Below are positions 17,117 through 25,461 of a stretch of DNA of 43,784 nt, piece after piece. Both the position numbers and the translations under genes were made by a program. The notes under the pieces are model-generated. The model was not told the origin of the DNA, ran no database searches, and saw nothing but the letters and a program-made list of their open reading frames with translations. Source of the stretch: an uncultured Litoreibacter sp. (GTDB taxonomy: Bacteria; Pseudomonadota; Alphaproteobacteria; Rhodobacterales; Rhodobacteraceae); contig CALHHY010000063.1 of assembly GCA_938030665.1 (NCBI GenBank), positions 1 through 43,784 of the forward strand. Direction: 5' to 3'. Position 1 is the first letter of the stretch. Each line of letters opens with the position of its first letter.

Positions 17117-17212
17117 CGCGCTCCCCTATCTGGCCCCTGTCGCGGGCCCTGCTTTGTCGTCGTAAAAATCGGCGGCGCGCCCCTCCCAAAGCGCGCCGCC
17201 AGGCCAGCTAGC

Positions 17213-18286
17213 TTATTGAGCCAGCCAAGCGTTGAAGCGCTCGTTCAACTCCGCGTCCCGGTCGACCCAGAACTCGAAATTGTTGACCAGAGCGTTCTCC
17301 AAATTGGCGGCGGCCGTTGGCATATGCGGTGCCATTTCGGTTTTGCCGTCGTTGAAGACCCCCACCAGAGCACCCGATGATTTGCGGGCCGGCCCGTAGG
17401 AAATCCACGAGGCCTGATCCGCCAGACGCTGTGTGTCGGTGGAGAATTTGATGAAGTCCAGCGCGGCCTCCTTGTTAGGCGCGCCTTTCGGGATCACGAA
17501 CAGGTCGAAGTCCAGAATCTGGCCGTCCCAGACCACTTCCAAAGGCTGACCTTCGGCCACGGCGGCATTGAAGATACGGCCGTTATACGCGGTCGACATG
17601 GACACCTCGCCATCCGCCAGAAGCTGTGGCGGCTGCGCGCCGGCTTCCCACCAGACGATGTCGTCCTTGATGGTGTCGAGCTTGGCAAATGCGCGGTCAA
17701 CCCCTTCGTCGGTTTCCAGCAGGTCATAAACCTCACCGGCTGGCACGCCATCGGCCATCAATGCCATTTCCAGCGTCGCCTTGGCGGATTTGCGCAGGCC
17801 GCGCTTGCCGGGGAAGTCAGCCGTGTTGAAGAAATCGTCGATGCTGTCAGGCGCGGTCGGGTTGTTGTCCTTGTTATAGGCAAAGACGGTGGACCAAACG
17901 ATATTGGCCACGGCGCAATCCTGCAGCGCGCCCTCAATGAAGTCATCTGCGGCGGGCGTGCCATCGGGTGCCGCTGGCAGGGCGGCGGTGTCGATCTCTT
18001 CCAGCAGGCCCTCATCACAGAGGCGCACCGCGTCGGAGAATTCAACGTCCGCCACGTCCACGGTCACATTGCCGGCCTCGACCTGCGCCTTGATCGGCGT
18101 GGCCGGGTTGTCGCTGTCGACCGAGTTCACGGAAATGCCGGTCTCGGCGGTGAAGGGCTTGTGATAGGCCTCTACCTGGCTTTTGGTGTAGGCGCCGCCC
18201 CAGCTCATAACGGTTACCTCGCCCTCGGCCTGTGCGGCAAAGGCGATACCCGTCAGGGCCGTCGTCAAAATCAGTGTCTTTTTCAT
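17213..18286 (-). CDS. Polyamine-type ABC transporter periplasmic binding protein (PotD-like)
   Basis: The 357-residue protein has a clear Sec signal (MKKTLILTTALTGIAFAAQA-EG). The mature protein begins EVTVMSWGGAYTKSQ, typical of the PotD/PotF-like solute-binding family (COG0687). Aspartates and tryptophans in the pockets (VDVADVEFSDAV, WSTVFAYNKD, WWEAGAQPPQLL) fit cationic amine substrates, but specificity cannot be decided; some relatives bind other amines or amino acids. It follows the ATPase gene by 56 bp and precedes the DUF1330 gene. Confidence 0.9.
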   Translation of the reverse strand: MKKTLILTTALTGIAFAAQAEGEVTVMSWGGAYTKSQVEAYHKPFTAETGISVNSVDSDNPATPIKAQVEAGNVTVDVADVEFSDAVRLCDEGLLEEIDTAALPAAPDGTPAADDFIEGALQDCAVANIVWSTVFAYNKDNNPTAPDSIDDFFNTADFPGKRGLRKSAKATLEMALMADGVPAGEVYDLLETDEGVDRAFAKLDTIKDDIVWWEAGAQPPQLLADGEVSMSTAYNGRIFNAAVAEGQPLEVVWDGQILDFDLFVIPKGAPNKEAALDFIKFSTDTQRLADQASWISYGPARKSSGALVGVFNDGKTEMAPHMPTAAANLENALVNNFEFWVDRDAELNERFNAWLAQ

Positions 18287-18342
18287 GTCTTACTCCCAGT
18301 TGTCGTTGGTCTTTGCCCGCCTGTCTTCTGCGGACGCATTCG

Positions 18343-19434
18343 TTAGAGGGCATCCAAGGCGCGCGCATCTTCCGGCGCCCAGTTTATCGTTGTTATTTCG
18401 CCCACAGACAAATGTTCGTGGCCCGCCGAATTCGGCACCTTGACCACAAATTCGCTGTTTCCATGCACATCCAGACGGCAGCGGATGTGATCGCCCAAGT
18501 ATATCAGCTCAAGCACCTTCGCCTCTGTGACATTTGCGCCCTGAGCGCCAATATTTACCCGTTCCGGCCGGATGGAGATCAGCGTCTCCGCCCCGGCAGG
18601 GCCGCAATTGACCGCCAGCGCCTGCGTCATCTTGCCATTTGCCAGCGTCACATTCGCCACGTCGCCCGATACGGACTGCACCGTGCCGGACAATTTGTTA
18701 TTCTCACCAATGAATTGTGCGACGAAGCTGTTCTCGGGCCGTTCATACAGATCTTCGGGCGGCGCCAGCTGCTGGATGCGCCCATCCTCGAACACCGCGA
18801 CACGGTCGGACATGGTTAGCGCCTCGGTCTGGTCATGGGTCACATAGACAACCGTAACACCAAGATCGTCTGATATCCGCTTGATTTCAAACTGCATATG
18901 CTCGCGCAGCTGCTTGTCTAGCGCGCCGAGCGGCTCGTCCATCAGAACCAGCTCAGGCTCGAAGACAAGCGCGCGCGCCAGCGCCACGCGCTGCTGCTGC
19001 CCGCCTGACAACTGAGCCGGGCGGCGGGCCCCAAATTCGCCCATCTGCACCATTTCCAGCGCGCGTTGCACCTTGGCGTCCCGCTCCGACTTGCCAAGCC
19101 CCCGCACTTCCAAAGGGAAGGCCAGGTTTTCACCGACAGTCATGTGCGGAAACAGCGCGTAATTCTGAAACACCATGCCGATTCCGCGCTTATGCGGCGG
19201 GATATTGTTGATCTCCCGACCGTCCAGACGGATTTCCCCGTGGGTGGCGGTCTCAAACCCCGCCAGCATCATCAGGCAGGTCGTCTTGCCCGACCCCGAT
19301 GGCCCCAGCATGGTCAAAAACTCACCCTTGGGCATGGAAAGGTTCAGGTCTTTGACGACGAGCGTCTCGCCATCATAGCTTTTTTGCACACGGTCGAACG
19401 CCACAAAGGCGTCGGTCGATTGATTGTCCAACAA
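18343..19434 (-). CDS. Polyamine-type ABC transporter ATP-binding protein (PotA-like)
   Basis: The 363-residue ATPase energises the PotB/PotC-like permeases. It has Walker A GPSGSGKTT, the Q-loop in VFQNYALFPHM, the signature LSGGQQQRVALARA, Walker B LVLMDEPLGALD, the H-loop TVVYVTHDQTEA and a C-terminal TOBE domain. No ATG is available before the nucleotide-binding core; the start is most likely the TTG at 19434, which has GGGGAG seven bases upstream, or the adjacent TTG at 19431. It is the first gene of the leftward operon, whose promoter should lie in 19435-19644, shared with the divergent desaturase gene. Confidence 0.9.
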   Translation of the reverse strand: MLDNQSTDAFVAFDRVQKSYDGETLVVKDLNLSMPKGEFLTMLGPSGSGKTTCLMMLAGFETATHGEIRLDGREINNIPPHKRGIGMVFQNYALFPHMTVGENLAFPLEVRGLGKSERDAKVQRALEMVQMGEFGARRPAQLSGGQQQRVALARALVFEPELVLMDEPLGALDKQLREHMQFEIKRISDDLGVTVVYVTHDQTEALTMSDRVAVFEDGRIQQLAPPEDLYERPENSFVAQFIGENNKLSGTVQSVSGDVANVTLANGKMTQALAVNCGPAGAETLISIRPERVNIGAQGANVTEAKVLELIYLGDHIRCRLDVHGNSEFVVKVPNSAGHEHLSVGEITTINWAPEDARALDAL

Positions 19435-19644
19435 GTGGGACTCCCCAGGGTTTCGTGCTTGCCACCTCTTTTTTTAGCAGCGGGCGGCTCCGGGGCGAAC
19501 TAAAGCGCGGTTTTCGGCGCGTTTCAACTGGGAATTGCGTGAAGAGGTGTCTTCTCACATCCCTAGCGGGTCCTGCCCGTTTTCTTGCAGGCCAATGCAG
19601 CTTTGCCTTTGCATTCCGCAAAATAAGGAATTTTACTCCGACCT

Positions 19645-20538
19645 ATGCTCGATCATCGCACAGCCTTGGCCCGTATCCCAGCAGAAGTCACGCAGAAGTT
19701 AACCCAACGTCACACAGGGCGCGGGCTAATCCATCTGGCGGCGCACCTCTCTATGATCGGGACTGCTGGTACGATCATCGCGCTCGGCCTGCCCTTCTGG
19801 TGGGCGGTGCTGCCCGTGCATGGCATCCTGCTGACCTTCCTTTTCACGTTGGAGCATGAATGCACTCACCAGACCCCGTTCGCCTCGCCGGTTTTGTGTG
19901 ATTGGGTGGGCCGGGCCTGCGGTCTTGTGCTGATCCTGCCGTTTACCTGGTTTCGGTACTTCCATCTTGCTCATCACCGCCACACCAATGACCCGGACCA
20001 CGATCCGGAGCTCGCTTCCGGCGGCCCGCCTGACACATGGCCTGCCTACGCGCTGCATCTCACCGGCTGGCGGTACTGGGCGGGGATGATACGCCAGCTT
20101 GTAACGAACGCCGCGGGCCGCGCCCGCGCGCCCTACCTGCCCGCCAGCGCCGCTCCACGCATCACGTCGGAGGCCCGCTGGATGCTTGCCCTCTACGCAG
20201 CCGCGCTCAGCACGCTTTTCTGGTCGCCGTTAATTTTCTGGCTCTGGATCGTCCCCATGCTATTGGGTCAACCGTTCTTGCGCCTCTATCTCTTGGCCGA
20301 ACATGGCCGCTGCGCTTTTGTCAGCAACATGCTGGAGAACACCCGCACCACCTATACAAACCGTGCAGTCCGCTTCATCGCCTGGAACATGCCCTTTCAC
20401 GCCGAACATCACGCCGCCCCCCGGGTCCCGTTCCACCAGCTGCCCGCTCTGCATGACCATCTGAAAGCGCATCTCCAGCAGACCGCGCCCGGCTACGCCG
20501 CCTATACGCGCGCCAGCCTCAAAAGCCTGCGCGGCTGA
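19645..20538 (+). CDS. Fatty acid desaturase-family membrane di-iron protein
   Basis: The 297-residue protein has the three histidine clusters of membrane di-iron desaturases and hydroxylases: HECTH (71-75), HLAHHRH (107-113) and FHAEHH near residue 250, with hydrophobic segments at about 32-70, 90-105 and 188-220. Such enzymes introduce double bonds or hydroxyls into fatty acyl chains, carotenoids or alkanes; the exact substrate is not readable. A possible AAGGA ribosome site lies 15 bp before the ATG. It is monocistronic between the divergent polyamine-type operon and tRNA-Leu. Confidence 0.85.
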   Translation: MLDHRTALARIPAEVTQKLTQRHTGRGLIHLAAHLSMIGTAGTIIALGLPFWWAVLPVHGILLTFLFTLEHECTHQTPFASPVLCDWVGRACGLVLILPFTWFRYFHLAHHRHTNDPDHDPELASGGPPDTWPAYALHLTGWRYWAGMIRQLVTNAAGRARAPYLPASAAPRITSEARWMLALYAAALSTLFWSPLIFWLWIVPMLLGQPFLRLYLLAEHGRCAFVSNMLENTRTTYTNRAVRFIAWNMPFHAEHHAAPRVPFHQLPALHDHLKAHLQQTAPGYAAYTRASLKSLRG

Positions 20539-20548
20539 CATCATCACT

Positions 20549-20590
20549 GCTTCGGTAAATACTCCGGGGGCTTGGGGGCTGGCCCCCAAA
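20549..20590. repeat. GC hairpin with GGAGTATTT-type flank, possible terminator or interspersed element
   Basis: After the desaturase stop, TTGGGGG (20572-20578) pairs with CCCCCAA (20583-20589) around a 4-base loop. On the minus strand the hairpin is followed by GCCCCCGGAGTATTTACC. A hairpin plus GGAGTATTT combination is something I recall at gene ends in many Rhodobacterales genomes, but this is from memory. There is no T-tract on the plus strand, so classic termination of the desaturase transcript is not well supported. The rest of 20590-20647 shows only a small GCGCC/GGCGC hairpin. Confidence 0.35.
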
Positions 20591-20647
20591 CACATAGTGG
20601 CGTGCGCCGAAGGCGCGCATTTGGGTCACGTTTGTTCGGAAAGAGAA

Positions 20648-20734
20648 TGGTGCGGTCGGAGGGACTCGAACCCTCACTCCTGTTACAGAACAGCGACCTC
20701 AACGCTGCGCGTCTACCAATTCCGCCACGACCGC
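20648..20734 (-). tRNA. tRNA-Leu (anticodon GAG)
   Basis: The 87-nt sequence folds as a class II tRNA: acceptor GCGGTCG/CGACCGC (20728-20734 with 20652-20658), discriminator A, encoded CCA (20648-20650). The anticodon stem CAGCG/CGCTG encloses TTGAGGT (GAG, complementary to 20698-20700), and a long variable arm and the T-loop GGTTCGAGTCC follow. It reads CUC/CUU leucine codons. It is transcribed leftward between the desaturase gene and lipB. The adjoining 20735-20911 stretch contains no gene and presumably the lipB promoter, for which I see no convincing hexamers. Confidence 0.97.
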
Positions 20735-20911
20735 AATGCCATAGTCGGTGGCGGGGGTTTAGCCTGCACATCGGGGCTTGTGAAGGGCAAAAAACGCGCG
20801 CTGCCGCAGTTTGCGGCCACCTTGCCTGCCGGCCGCCATCGCCCATTGTAAATCCCCTGAACTGACGCCATTTCTAACCCACCGAAATTCGCCCGGCGGA
20901 GCCGCAGCATT

Positions 20912-21562
20912 ATGCCCGAATGGATCACATCAGAGGGGCTGACCCCCTACATCGAGGCAGTCGCCCGCATGGAGGCCCGTGCCGCTGACATCGCGGCCGG
21001 TCGCGCGGGGGAGGCGATTTGGCTGCTCGAACACCCCCCCCTCTACACCGCAGGGACCTCTGCAAAGCCGCAGGATTTGACCGATCCCGACCGTTTCCCC
21101 GTGCATGAAAGCCGGCGCGGCGGACAATACACCTATCACGGGCCGGGGCAGCGGGTGGCCTATGTCATGCTTGACCTCAACACCCGCGGAAAGGATGTCA
21201 GACAATTCGTTCAACGCCTTGAAAACTGGGTCATCTCCACGCTGGCGGAATTCAACGTCACGGGCGAAATCAGGCCGGGCCGCGTCGGGGTTTGGGTCCC
21301 GCGCCCCGAAAAGCCGCCGCTGCCCGACGGCACGCCACGCGAGGATAAGATCGCGGCTATCGGGGTGCGGCTGCGCAAATGGGTCAGCTTTCACGGGTTG
21401 TCGATCAATGTGGAGCCTGATCTGAGCCATTTTGACGGCATCGTACCCTGCGGCATTGCCGACCACGGGGTCACCTCGCTGGTCGATCTGGGGCTGCCGG
21501 TGACGATGGAAGACCTTGATATGGCCTTGAAACGCAGCTTTTCGGCGGCTTTTGCGGACTGA
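20912..21562 (+). CDS. lipB: Octanoyl-[acyl-carrier-protein]:protein octanoyltransferase
   Basis: The 216-residue enzyme transfers octanoate from acyl carrier protein to lipoyl domains, the first step of lipoate assembly on 2-oxoacid dehydrogenases. The motif [13 protein letters not shown] matches the family signature, KIAAIGVRL carries the conserved lysine, and [13 protein letters not shown] carries the catalytic cysteine. Length is normal for the family. It is rightward and separated from ctaD by 169 bp, in which I see no strong terminator. Confidence 0.95.
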   Translation: MPEWITSEGLTPYIEAVARMEARAADIAAGRAGEAIWLLEHPPLYTAGTSAKPQDLTDPDRFPVHESRRGGQYTYHGPGQRVAYVMLDLNTRGKDVRQFVQRLENWVISTLAEFNVTGEIRPGRVGVWVPRPEKPPLPDGTPREDKIAAIGVRLRKWVSFHGLSINVEPDLSHFDGIVPCGIADHGVTSLVDLGLPVTMEDLDMALKRSFSAAFAD

Positions 21563-21731
21563 ACCGCATATCACAAACGCAATCACCGCCCCCGCGACAT
21601 TTTTTCCCTACCTGCGACCGGTTGCAACATTGCCCTTGGCGGGCGCACCCACTAAACCGTGATCAATGGCGGGCTCTCTGAGTCTGCCCTGAGAATTGTC
21701 GAGACTACTCAAAAAGAAATGGGAGACACCC

Positions 21732-23399
21732 ATGGCGGACGCAGCCATCCAAGGGCACGACCACGACGAACGGGGCTTCTTCACCCGTTGGTTCATGTCG
21801 ACGAACCACAAAGATATCGGGATTTTGTACCTGTTCACCGGCGCGCTGATGGGTTTCATCTCTGTCGCTTTCACCGTCTACATGCGGTTGGAGCTGATGA
21901 ACCCCGGCGTGCAGTATATGTGCCTCGAAGGGGCGCGTTTCATTGCGCAGGACGTAGCGAATTGTACGCCGAACGGGCATCTGTGGAACGTTTTGATTAC
22001 CGGCCACGGCATCTTGATGATGTTCCTCGTCGTGATCCCGGCGCTGTTTGGCGGCTTCGGCAACTACTTCATGCCGTTGCAAATCGGCGCGCCTGACATG
22101 GCTTTCCCGCGGATGAACAACCTGTCCTACTGGATGTATGTCGCCGCTTGTGCGTTGGCCGTGGCGTCCCTGCTGGTGCCGGGTGGTAACGGGCAAGCGG
22201 GTTCCGGCATTGGCTGGGTGCTCTACGCCCCGCTGTCGACCACAGAACAGGGCATGTCGACCGACTTCGCCATCTTCGCGGTGCACATGTCGGGGGCCTC
22301 GTCCATTCTGGGTGCGATCAACATGATCACCACCTTCCTGAACATGCGCACACCGGGCATGACGCTTCACAAGGTTCCCCTGTTTGCCTGGTCGATTTTC
22401 GTTACCTCCTGGCTGATCCTGCTGTCCCTGCCGGTTCTGGCAGGCGCCATCACCATGCTGCTGACGGACCGCAACTTTGGCACGACCTTCTTTGACGCAG
22501 CCGGCGGCGGTGACCCGATCCTCTATCAGCACCTGTTGTGGTTCTTCGGTCACCCTGAAGTGTATATCGTGATCGTGCCGGGCTTCGGGATCATCTCGCA
22601 CGTGATCGCGACCTTCTCGCGCAAGCCGATCTTCGGCTACCTGCCGATGGTCTATGCGATGGTTGCCATTGGCGCGCTTGGCTTCGTGGTCTGGGCGCAC
22701 CACATGTACACCGTGGGCATGTCGCTGACGCAGCAAAGCTACTTCATGCTGGCCACGATGGTGATCGCTGTGCCGACGGGGATCAAGATCTTCTCCTGGA
22801 TCGCGACGATGTGGGGCGGCTCGATCGAGTTCAAGACGCCAATGCTCTGGGCCTTTGGCTTCCTGTTCCTGTTCACCGCAGGCGGGGTTACGGGGATCGT
22901 GCTGTCGCAGGCTGGCATCGACCGGGCCTATCACGACACTTACTACGTCGTGGCGCATTTCCACTACGTGATGAGCCTTGGTGCCGTTTTCGCCATCTTC
23001 GCAGGGGTCTATTTCTACCTGCCGAAAATGTCGGGCCGCATGTATCCTGAATGGGCAGGCAAGCTGCACTTCTGGGCCATGTTCATCGGCGCCAACATCA
23101 CCTTCTTCCCGCAGCACTTCCTGGGCCGCCAGGGCATGCCGCGCCGCTATATCGACTACCCGGAGGCCTTCGCCTACTGGAACTACGTGTCGAGCTGGGG
23201 TGCCTTCCTGTCCTTCGCGTCCTTCCTGTTCTTCATCGGGGTGATCTTCTACACGCTGACCCGTGGCGCCCGCGTCACCGAGGCCAACCCCTGGAACGAA
23301 TATGCGGACACGCTGGAATGGACGCTGCCCTCCCCACCACCGGAGCATACGTTCGAAATCCTGCCGAAGCAGGAAGACTGGGACAAGGCGCATCACTAG
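21732..23399 (+). CDS. ctaD: Cytochrome c oxidase subunit I (aa3 type)
   Basis: The 555-residue subunit holds heme a, heme a3 and CuB of the terminal oxidase in the inner membrane. From the chosen ATG, which has GGGAG upstream, the ligands are visible: H92 in GHG (heme a), H274 in HPEVY with the cross-linked Y278, H323 and H324 in WAHHMYT (CuB), H409 and H411 in AHFHYV (hemes a3 and a), and E276 of the D pathway. It is isolated from genes for subunits II and III, as in Rhodobacter, where ctaD is a separate locus. Its stop overlaps a GTG that probably starts the DUF2244 gene. Confidence 0.97.
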   Translation: MADAAIQGHDHDERGFFTRWFMSTNHKDIGILYLFTGALMGFISVAFTVYMRLELMNPGVQYMCLEGARFIAQDVANCTPNGHLWNVLITGHGILMMFLVVIPALFGGFGNYFMPLQIGAPDMAFPRMNNLSYWMYVAACALAVASLLVPGGNGQAGSGIGWVLYAPLSTTEQGMSTDFAIFAVHMSGASSILGAINMITTFLNMRTPGMTLHKVPLFAWSIFVTSWLILLSLPVLAGAITMLLTDRNFGTTFFDAAGGGDPILYQHLLWFFGHPEVYIVIVPGFGIISHVIATFSRKPIFGYLPMVYAMVAIGALGFVVWAHHMYTVGMSLTQQSYFMLATMVIAVPTGIKIFSWIATMWGGSIEFKTPMLWAFGFLFLFTAGGVTGIVLSQAGIDRAYHDTYYVVAHFHYVMSLGAVFAIFAGVYFYLPKMSGRMYPEWAGKLHFWAMFIGANITFFPQHFLGRQGMPRRYIDYPEAFAYWNYVSSWGAFLSFASFLFFIGVIFYTLTRGARVTEANPWNEYADTLEWTLPSPPPEHTFEILPKQEDWDKAHH

Positions 23400-23932
23400 T
23401 GCCCATCCAGCACATTGACCTTACTGGAAGGGCCTCGGATTATCCCGAGGCCCTTTCTACATCCGACAACGCCCAACCGCCGCTCTGGCGGGTTCTGCTT
23501 TACCCGCACCGCTCAATGAATGCGCAAGGGTTCGTCTGGGTGATCGGCATCCTGAGCGTTGGCCTTTCCATCCCGCTTCTGGGCGTTATGGGCACCGCCG
23601 TCCTTTGGGGCGTGCTGCCGTTCTTGGTCCTGACCGTGGGCGCGGTGTGGTACTTCATCATGCGCAATTTTCGCGACGGCCATATCGTGGAGGAGCTGTC
23701 GCTGTGGGAGGACACGCTGACCTTGGTGCGCGTCGACCCCAAAGGCACGCGCCGCGACTGGCGGGCCAACCCCTATTGGGTGCGGGTGGACGAGCATGAC
23801 GAACCGGTGGAGCATTACCTGACCCTGAAAGGCGGCCCTCGTGATGTGGAGCTTGGCGCATTCCTGTCCGCCGAGGAACGCGTCAAACTGAAGCGCGAGA
23901 TCGAGGATCAGTTGCGCGCGCTGACGCCCTGA
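23399..23932 (+). CDS. DUF2244 membrane protein
   Basis: The C-terminal 140 residues match DUF2244: LYPHRSMNAQGFVWVIG, two membrane helices (about FVWVIGILSVGLSIPLLGVM and VLWGVLPFLVLTVGAVWYF), then the RNFRDGHIVEELSLWEDTL segment. No ATG lies before the conserved PHRS region, so the most likely start is the GTG at 23399, which overlaps the ctaD stop (TAGTG) and gives 177 residues. A start at ATG 23518 would cut off the conserved beginning. A terminator-like hairpin (23428-23456) then falls inside its first 20 codons. The family's function is unknown; proximity to ctaD suggests an oxidase- or membrane-related role. Confidence 0.7.
   Translation: MPIQHIDLTGRASDYPEALSTSDNAQPPLWRVLLYPHRSMNAQGFVWVIGILSVGLSIPLLGVMGTAVLWGVLPFLVLTVGAVWYFIMRNFRDGHIVEELSLWEDTLTLVRVDPKGTRRDWRANPYWVRVDEHDEPVEHYLTLKGGPRDVELGAFLSAEERVKLKREIEDQLRALTP
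23428..23457 (+). terminator. Terminator-like hairpin after ctaD
   Basis: The 11-bp perfect stem AAGGGCCTCGG (23428-23438) with CCGAGGCCCTT (23445-23455) has a 6-base loop ATTATC and is followed by a short T-rich run (TTTCT). It lies 29 bp after the ctaD stop, a classic position for an intrinsic terminator. It also lies inside the likely reading frame of the DUF2244 gene, so it may attenuate rather than end transcription. Confidence 0.7.
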
Positions 23933-23951
23933 CGCTGGCCTGAGACAAGCG

Positions 23952-23966
23952 TTTACCGGGCCTTAA
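23952..23966. promoter_or_regulatory. CtrA-like box upstream of methyltransferase/kinase pair
   Basis: TTTA-CCGGGCC-TTAA matches the CtrA recognition pattern TTAA-N7-TTAA at seven of eight fixed positions and is followed by CC. It lies 137 bp before the methyltransferase ATG in a non-coding stretch. It resembles the perfect box at 27289-27303 also in its spacer (CGGGCAC there). CtrA regulates motility, surface and exchange functions in Rhodobacterales. Binding is inferred. Confidence 0.4.
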
Positions 23967-24103
23967 CCCTGTTATGGCCATGGTTTACGCACCTGTCGCA
24001 GCACGGCTACATGGGCCACGCTTCCTGGTCGGGGCCTCTTGCGTCACGGGCGCAAACGGCGCAAGCAAAGACAATACACCGCAACCACGGACGCGAGGCG
24101 CAT

Positions 24104-24742
24104 ATGGGCAAGGTCGGAGCCAAGGGCGACAGCTATTACGGCAAGGTTGCCGCGAACTACCAGAAGCGCCGCGCCAAGCAAGGCTGGTGGGCGGTGGAAC
24201 AGGATGAGATGAAGGCCCTGCTGGACACGCTCCCCGAAGGTCTCAGCGTGCTGGATGTCCCATTTGGCACCGGGCGGTTCGTGCCCTTTTACAATGCACG
24301 CGGGGACAAGGTCATCGGCCTTGATGCCTCCGCCGACATGCTGGCCGCCGCAGAAGAAGAACTGGGCGATCAGTTTCAGGGCTGCAAAACCACCGTCGGC
24401 AGCGCCATGGACCTGCCCTACCCTGATGACAGTTTCGATCTGGTCAGTTCCTGCCGGTTCATCCGCGACATCATCATCAAGCCCGACGCGCTGAAGGCGC
24501 TGGCCGAATTTGCCCGCGTCACTCGCAAACATGCGATCATCCAGCTGGGCGAGCACAGCACCGGGGGCGCCGACGACGTGGCCGCGCTCAGCGATACGAT
24601 CCCGCTGCATTCCCAGCTGTCGTCCAAGGGCAATGAGGAGATGCTGAAAGGTCTGGGGCTGAAAATCGTGGAAAAGCGGCTGGTCAAGGATGACCCGGAG
24701 GATGCGTCGCACGTCTACCACTTCTTGCTTGAGAAGGCGTAA
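24104..24742 (+). CDS. Class I SAM-dependent methyltransferase
   Basis: The 212-residue protein has motif I VLDVPFGTGRFVPFY (SAM-binding glycine loop), the acidic residue of the next strand in VIGLDAS, and the motif IV-like SFDLVSSCRFIRDIII. It belongs to the Methyltransf_11/25-like group with unknown acceptor. The ATG at 24104 follows GCGAGGCG; upstream in-frame starts would run through the CtrA-like region. The next gene starts 9 bp downstream, so the two are co-transcribed. The N-terminal YYGKVAANYQKRRAKQGWW segment is not one I can assign to a specific subfamily. Confidence 0.85.
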   Translation: MGKVGAKGDSYYGKVAANYQKRRAKQGWWAVEQDEMKALLDTLPEGLSVLDVPFGTGRFVPFYNARGDKVIGLDASADMLAAAEEELGDQFQGCKTTVGSAMDLPYPDDSFDLVSSCRFIRDIIIKPDALKALAEFARVTRKHAIIQLGEHSTGGADDVAALSDTIPLHSQLSSKGNEEMLKGLGLKIVEKRLVKDDPEDASHVYHFLLEKA

Positions 24743-24751
24743 GCCCACCCC

Positions 24752-25459
24752 ATGCTGATCGAGCTCGTGGGCCTTCCGGGAAGCGGCAAGACGACGTTCT
24801 CCAAACAGTTCTACAAGCAGATGCGCGCCGCCGGCACGCCCGTTCAGGACGCGCAGACCCTGGCGCTGGACGCGCGCGCCGGCAAGCAGACCCCCCGTTT
24901 CGTGCGCGCCCGCCCCGAAAGGGCGCTGCTGCACCGCTACATCCGGTTTCAGCGCCAGAACAAAGAGTTGGACGCGCTGGCAACGGCCCAGTTTGACGAC
25001 GCGCCGGTGAAGCACCTGCTGTTTACGATGGTCGCAGCCGGGTATCAGGCGGTACAGGACCTTGCTGCGGCGCGCGATGTCGTGGTGATCGACGAGGGGT
25101 TTGTGACCCACGGCGTCGCTGCATTCTACGAGAAGGGGGATCGCGACGGCATGGCGCGTTACGCCGCGTTGATGCCCAAGGTGGAGATGGTGATGCATCT
25201 CGACCCGGGTGCCACCCTGGCCTTTGAGCGCACACAGCAACGCGCAGGCCCCGACCCTGAGAGGCGCGCTTTTGTCACGCAGAAACATGGCGAGTTGGCC
25301 CTGTTTGAACGCCGGGACCAGATGATGCGCGACACGCTGGAAAGCTACGCCGCCCGCGGCGTCACCGTGGTCAGGCTGGACACGGCTGCGAAAGAACCCA
25401 AAGCGCTCGCAGCCGAGGCGCGCGCCGCGGTCGATGCGCTTCTGGAAGGGTTGGGCTAG
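24752..25459 (+). CDS. P-loop kinase-like protein of unknown substrate
   Basis: The 235-residue protein begins directly with a Walker A motif (MLIELVGLPGSGKTT). A Walker B-like strand VVVIDEGFVTHG (about residues 109-120) follows, then a VMHLDPGATLAFERTQQR segment similar to the LID region of nucleoside or small-molecule kinases. I cannot name the substrate. It overlaps no gene but starts 9 bp after the methyltransferase stop, which suggests a two-gene unit acting on one small molecule or surface glycan. The stop lies within the inverted repeat GGGCTAG-GG-CTAGCCC (25453-25468) shared with the stop of the convergent yqeY-like gene. Confidence 0.75.
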   Translation: MLIELVGLPGSGKTTFSKQFYKQMRAAGTPVQDAQTLALDARAGKQTPRFVRARPERALLHRYIRFQRQNKELDALATAQFDDAPVKHLLFTMVAAGYQAVQDLAAARDVVVIDEGFVTHGVAAFYEKGDRDGMARYAALMPKVEMVMHLDPGATLAFERTQQRAGPDPERRAFVTQKHGELALFERRDQMMRDTLESYAARGVTVVRLDTAAKEPKALAAEARAAVDALLEGLG

Positions 25460-25461
25460 GG

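Noticed and set aside
21705-23396. A 563-codon open frame on the minus strand opposite ctaD
   Set aside because: It is a shadow of the high-GC codon pattern of ctaD: rich in Arg, His, Asp and Gln, no membrane or domain pattern, and fully antisense to a certain gene.
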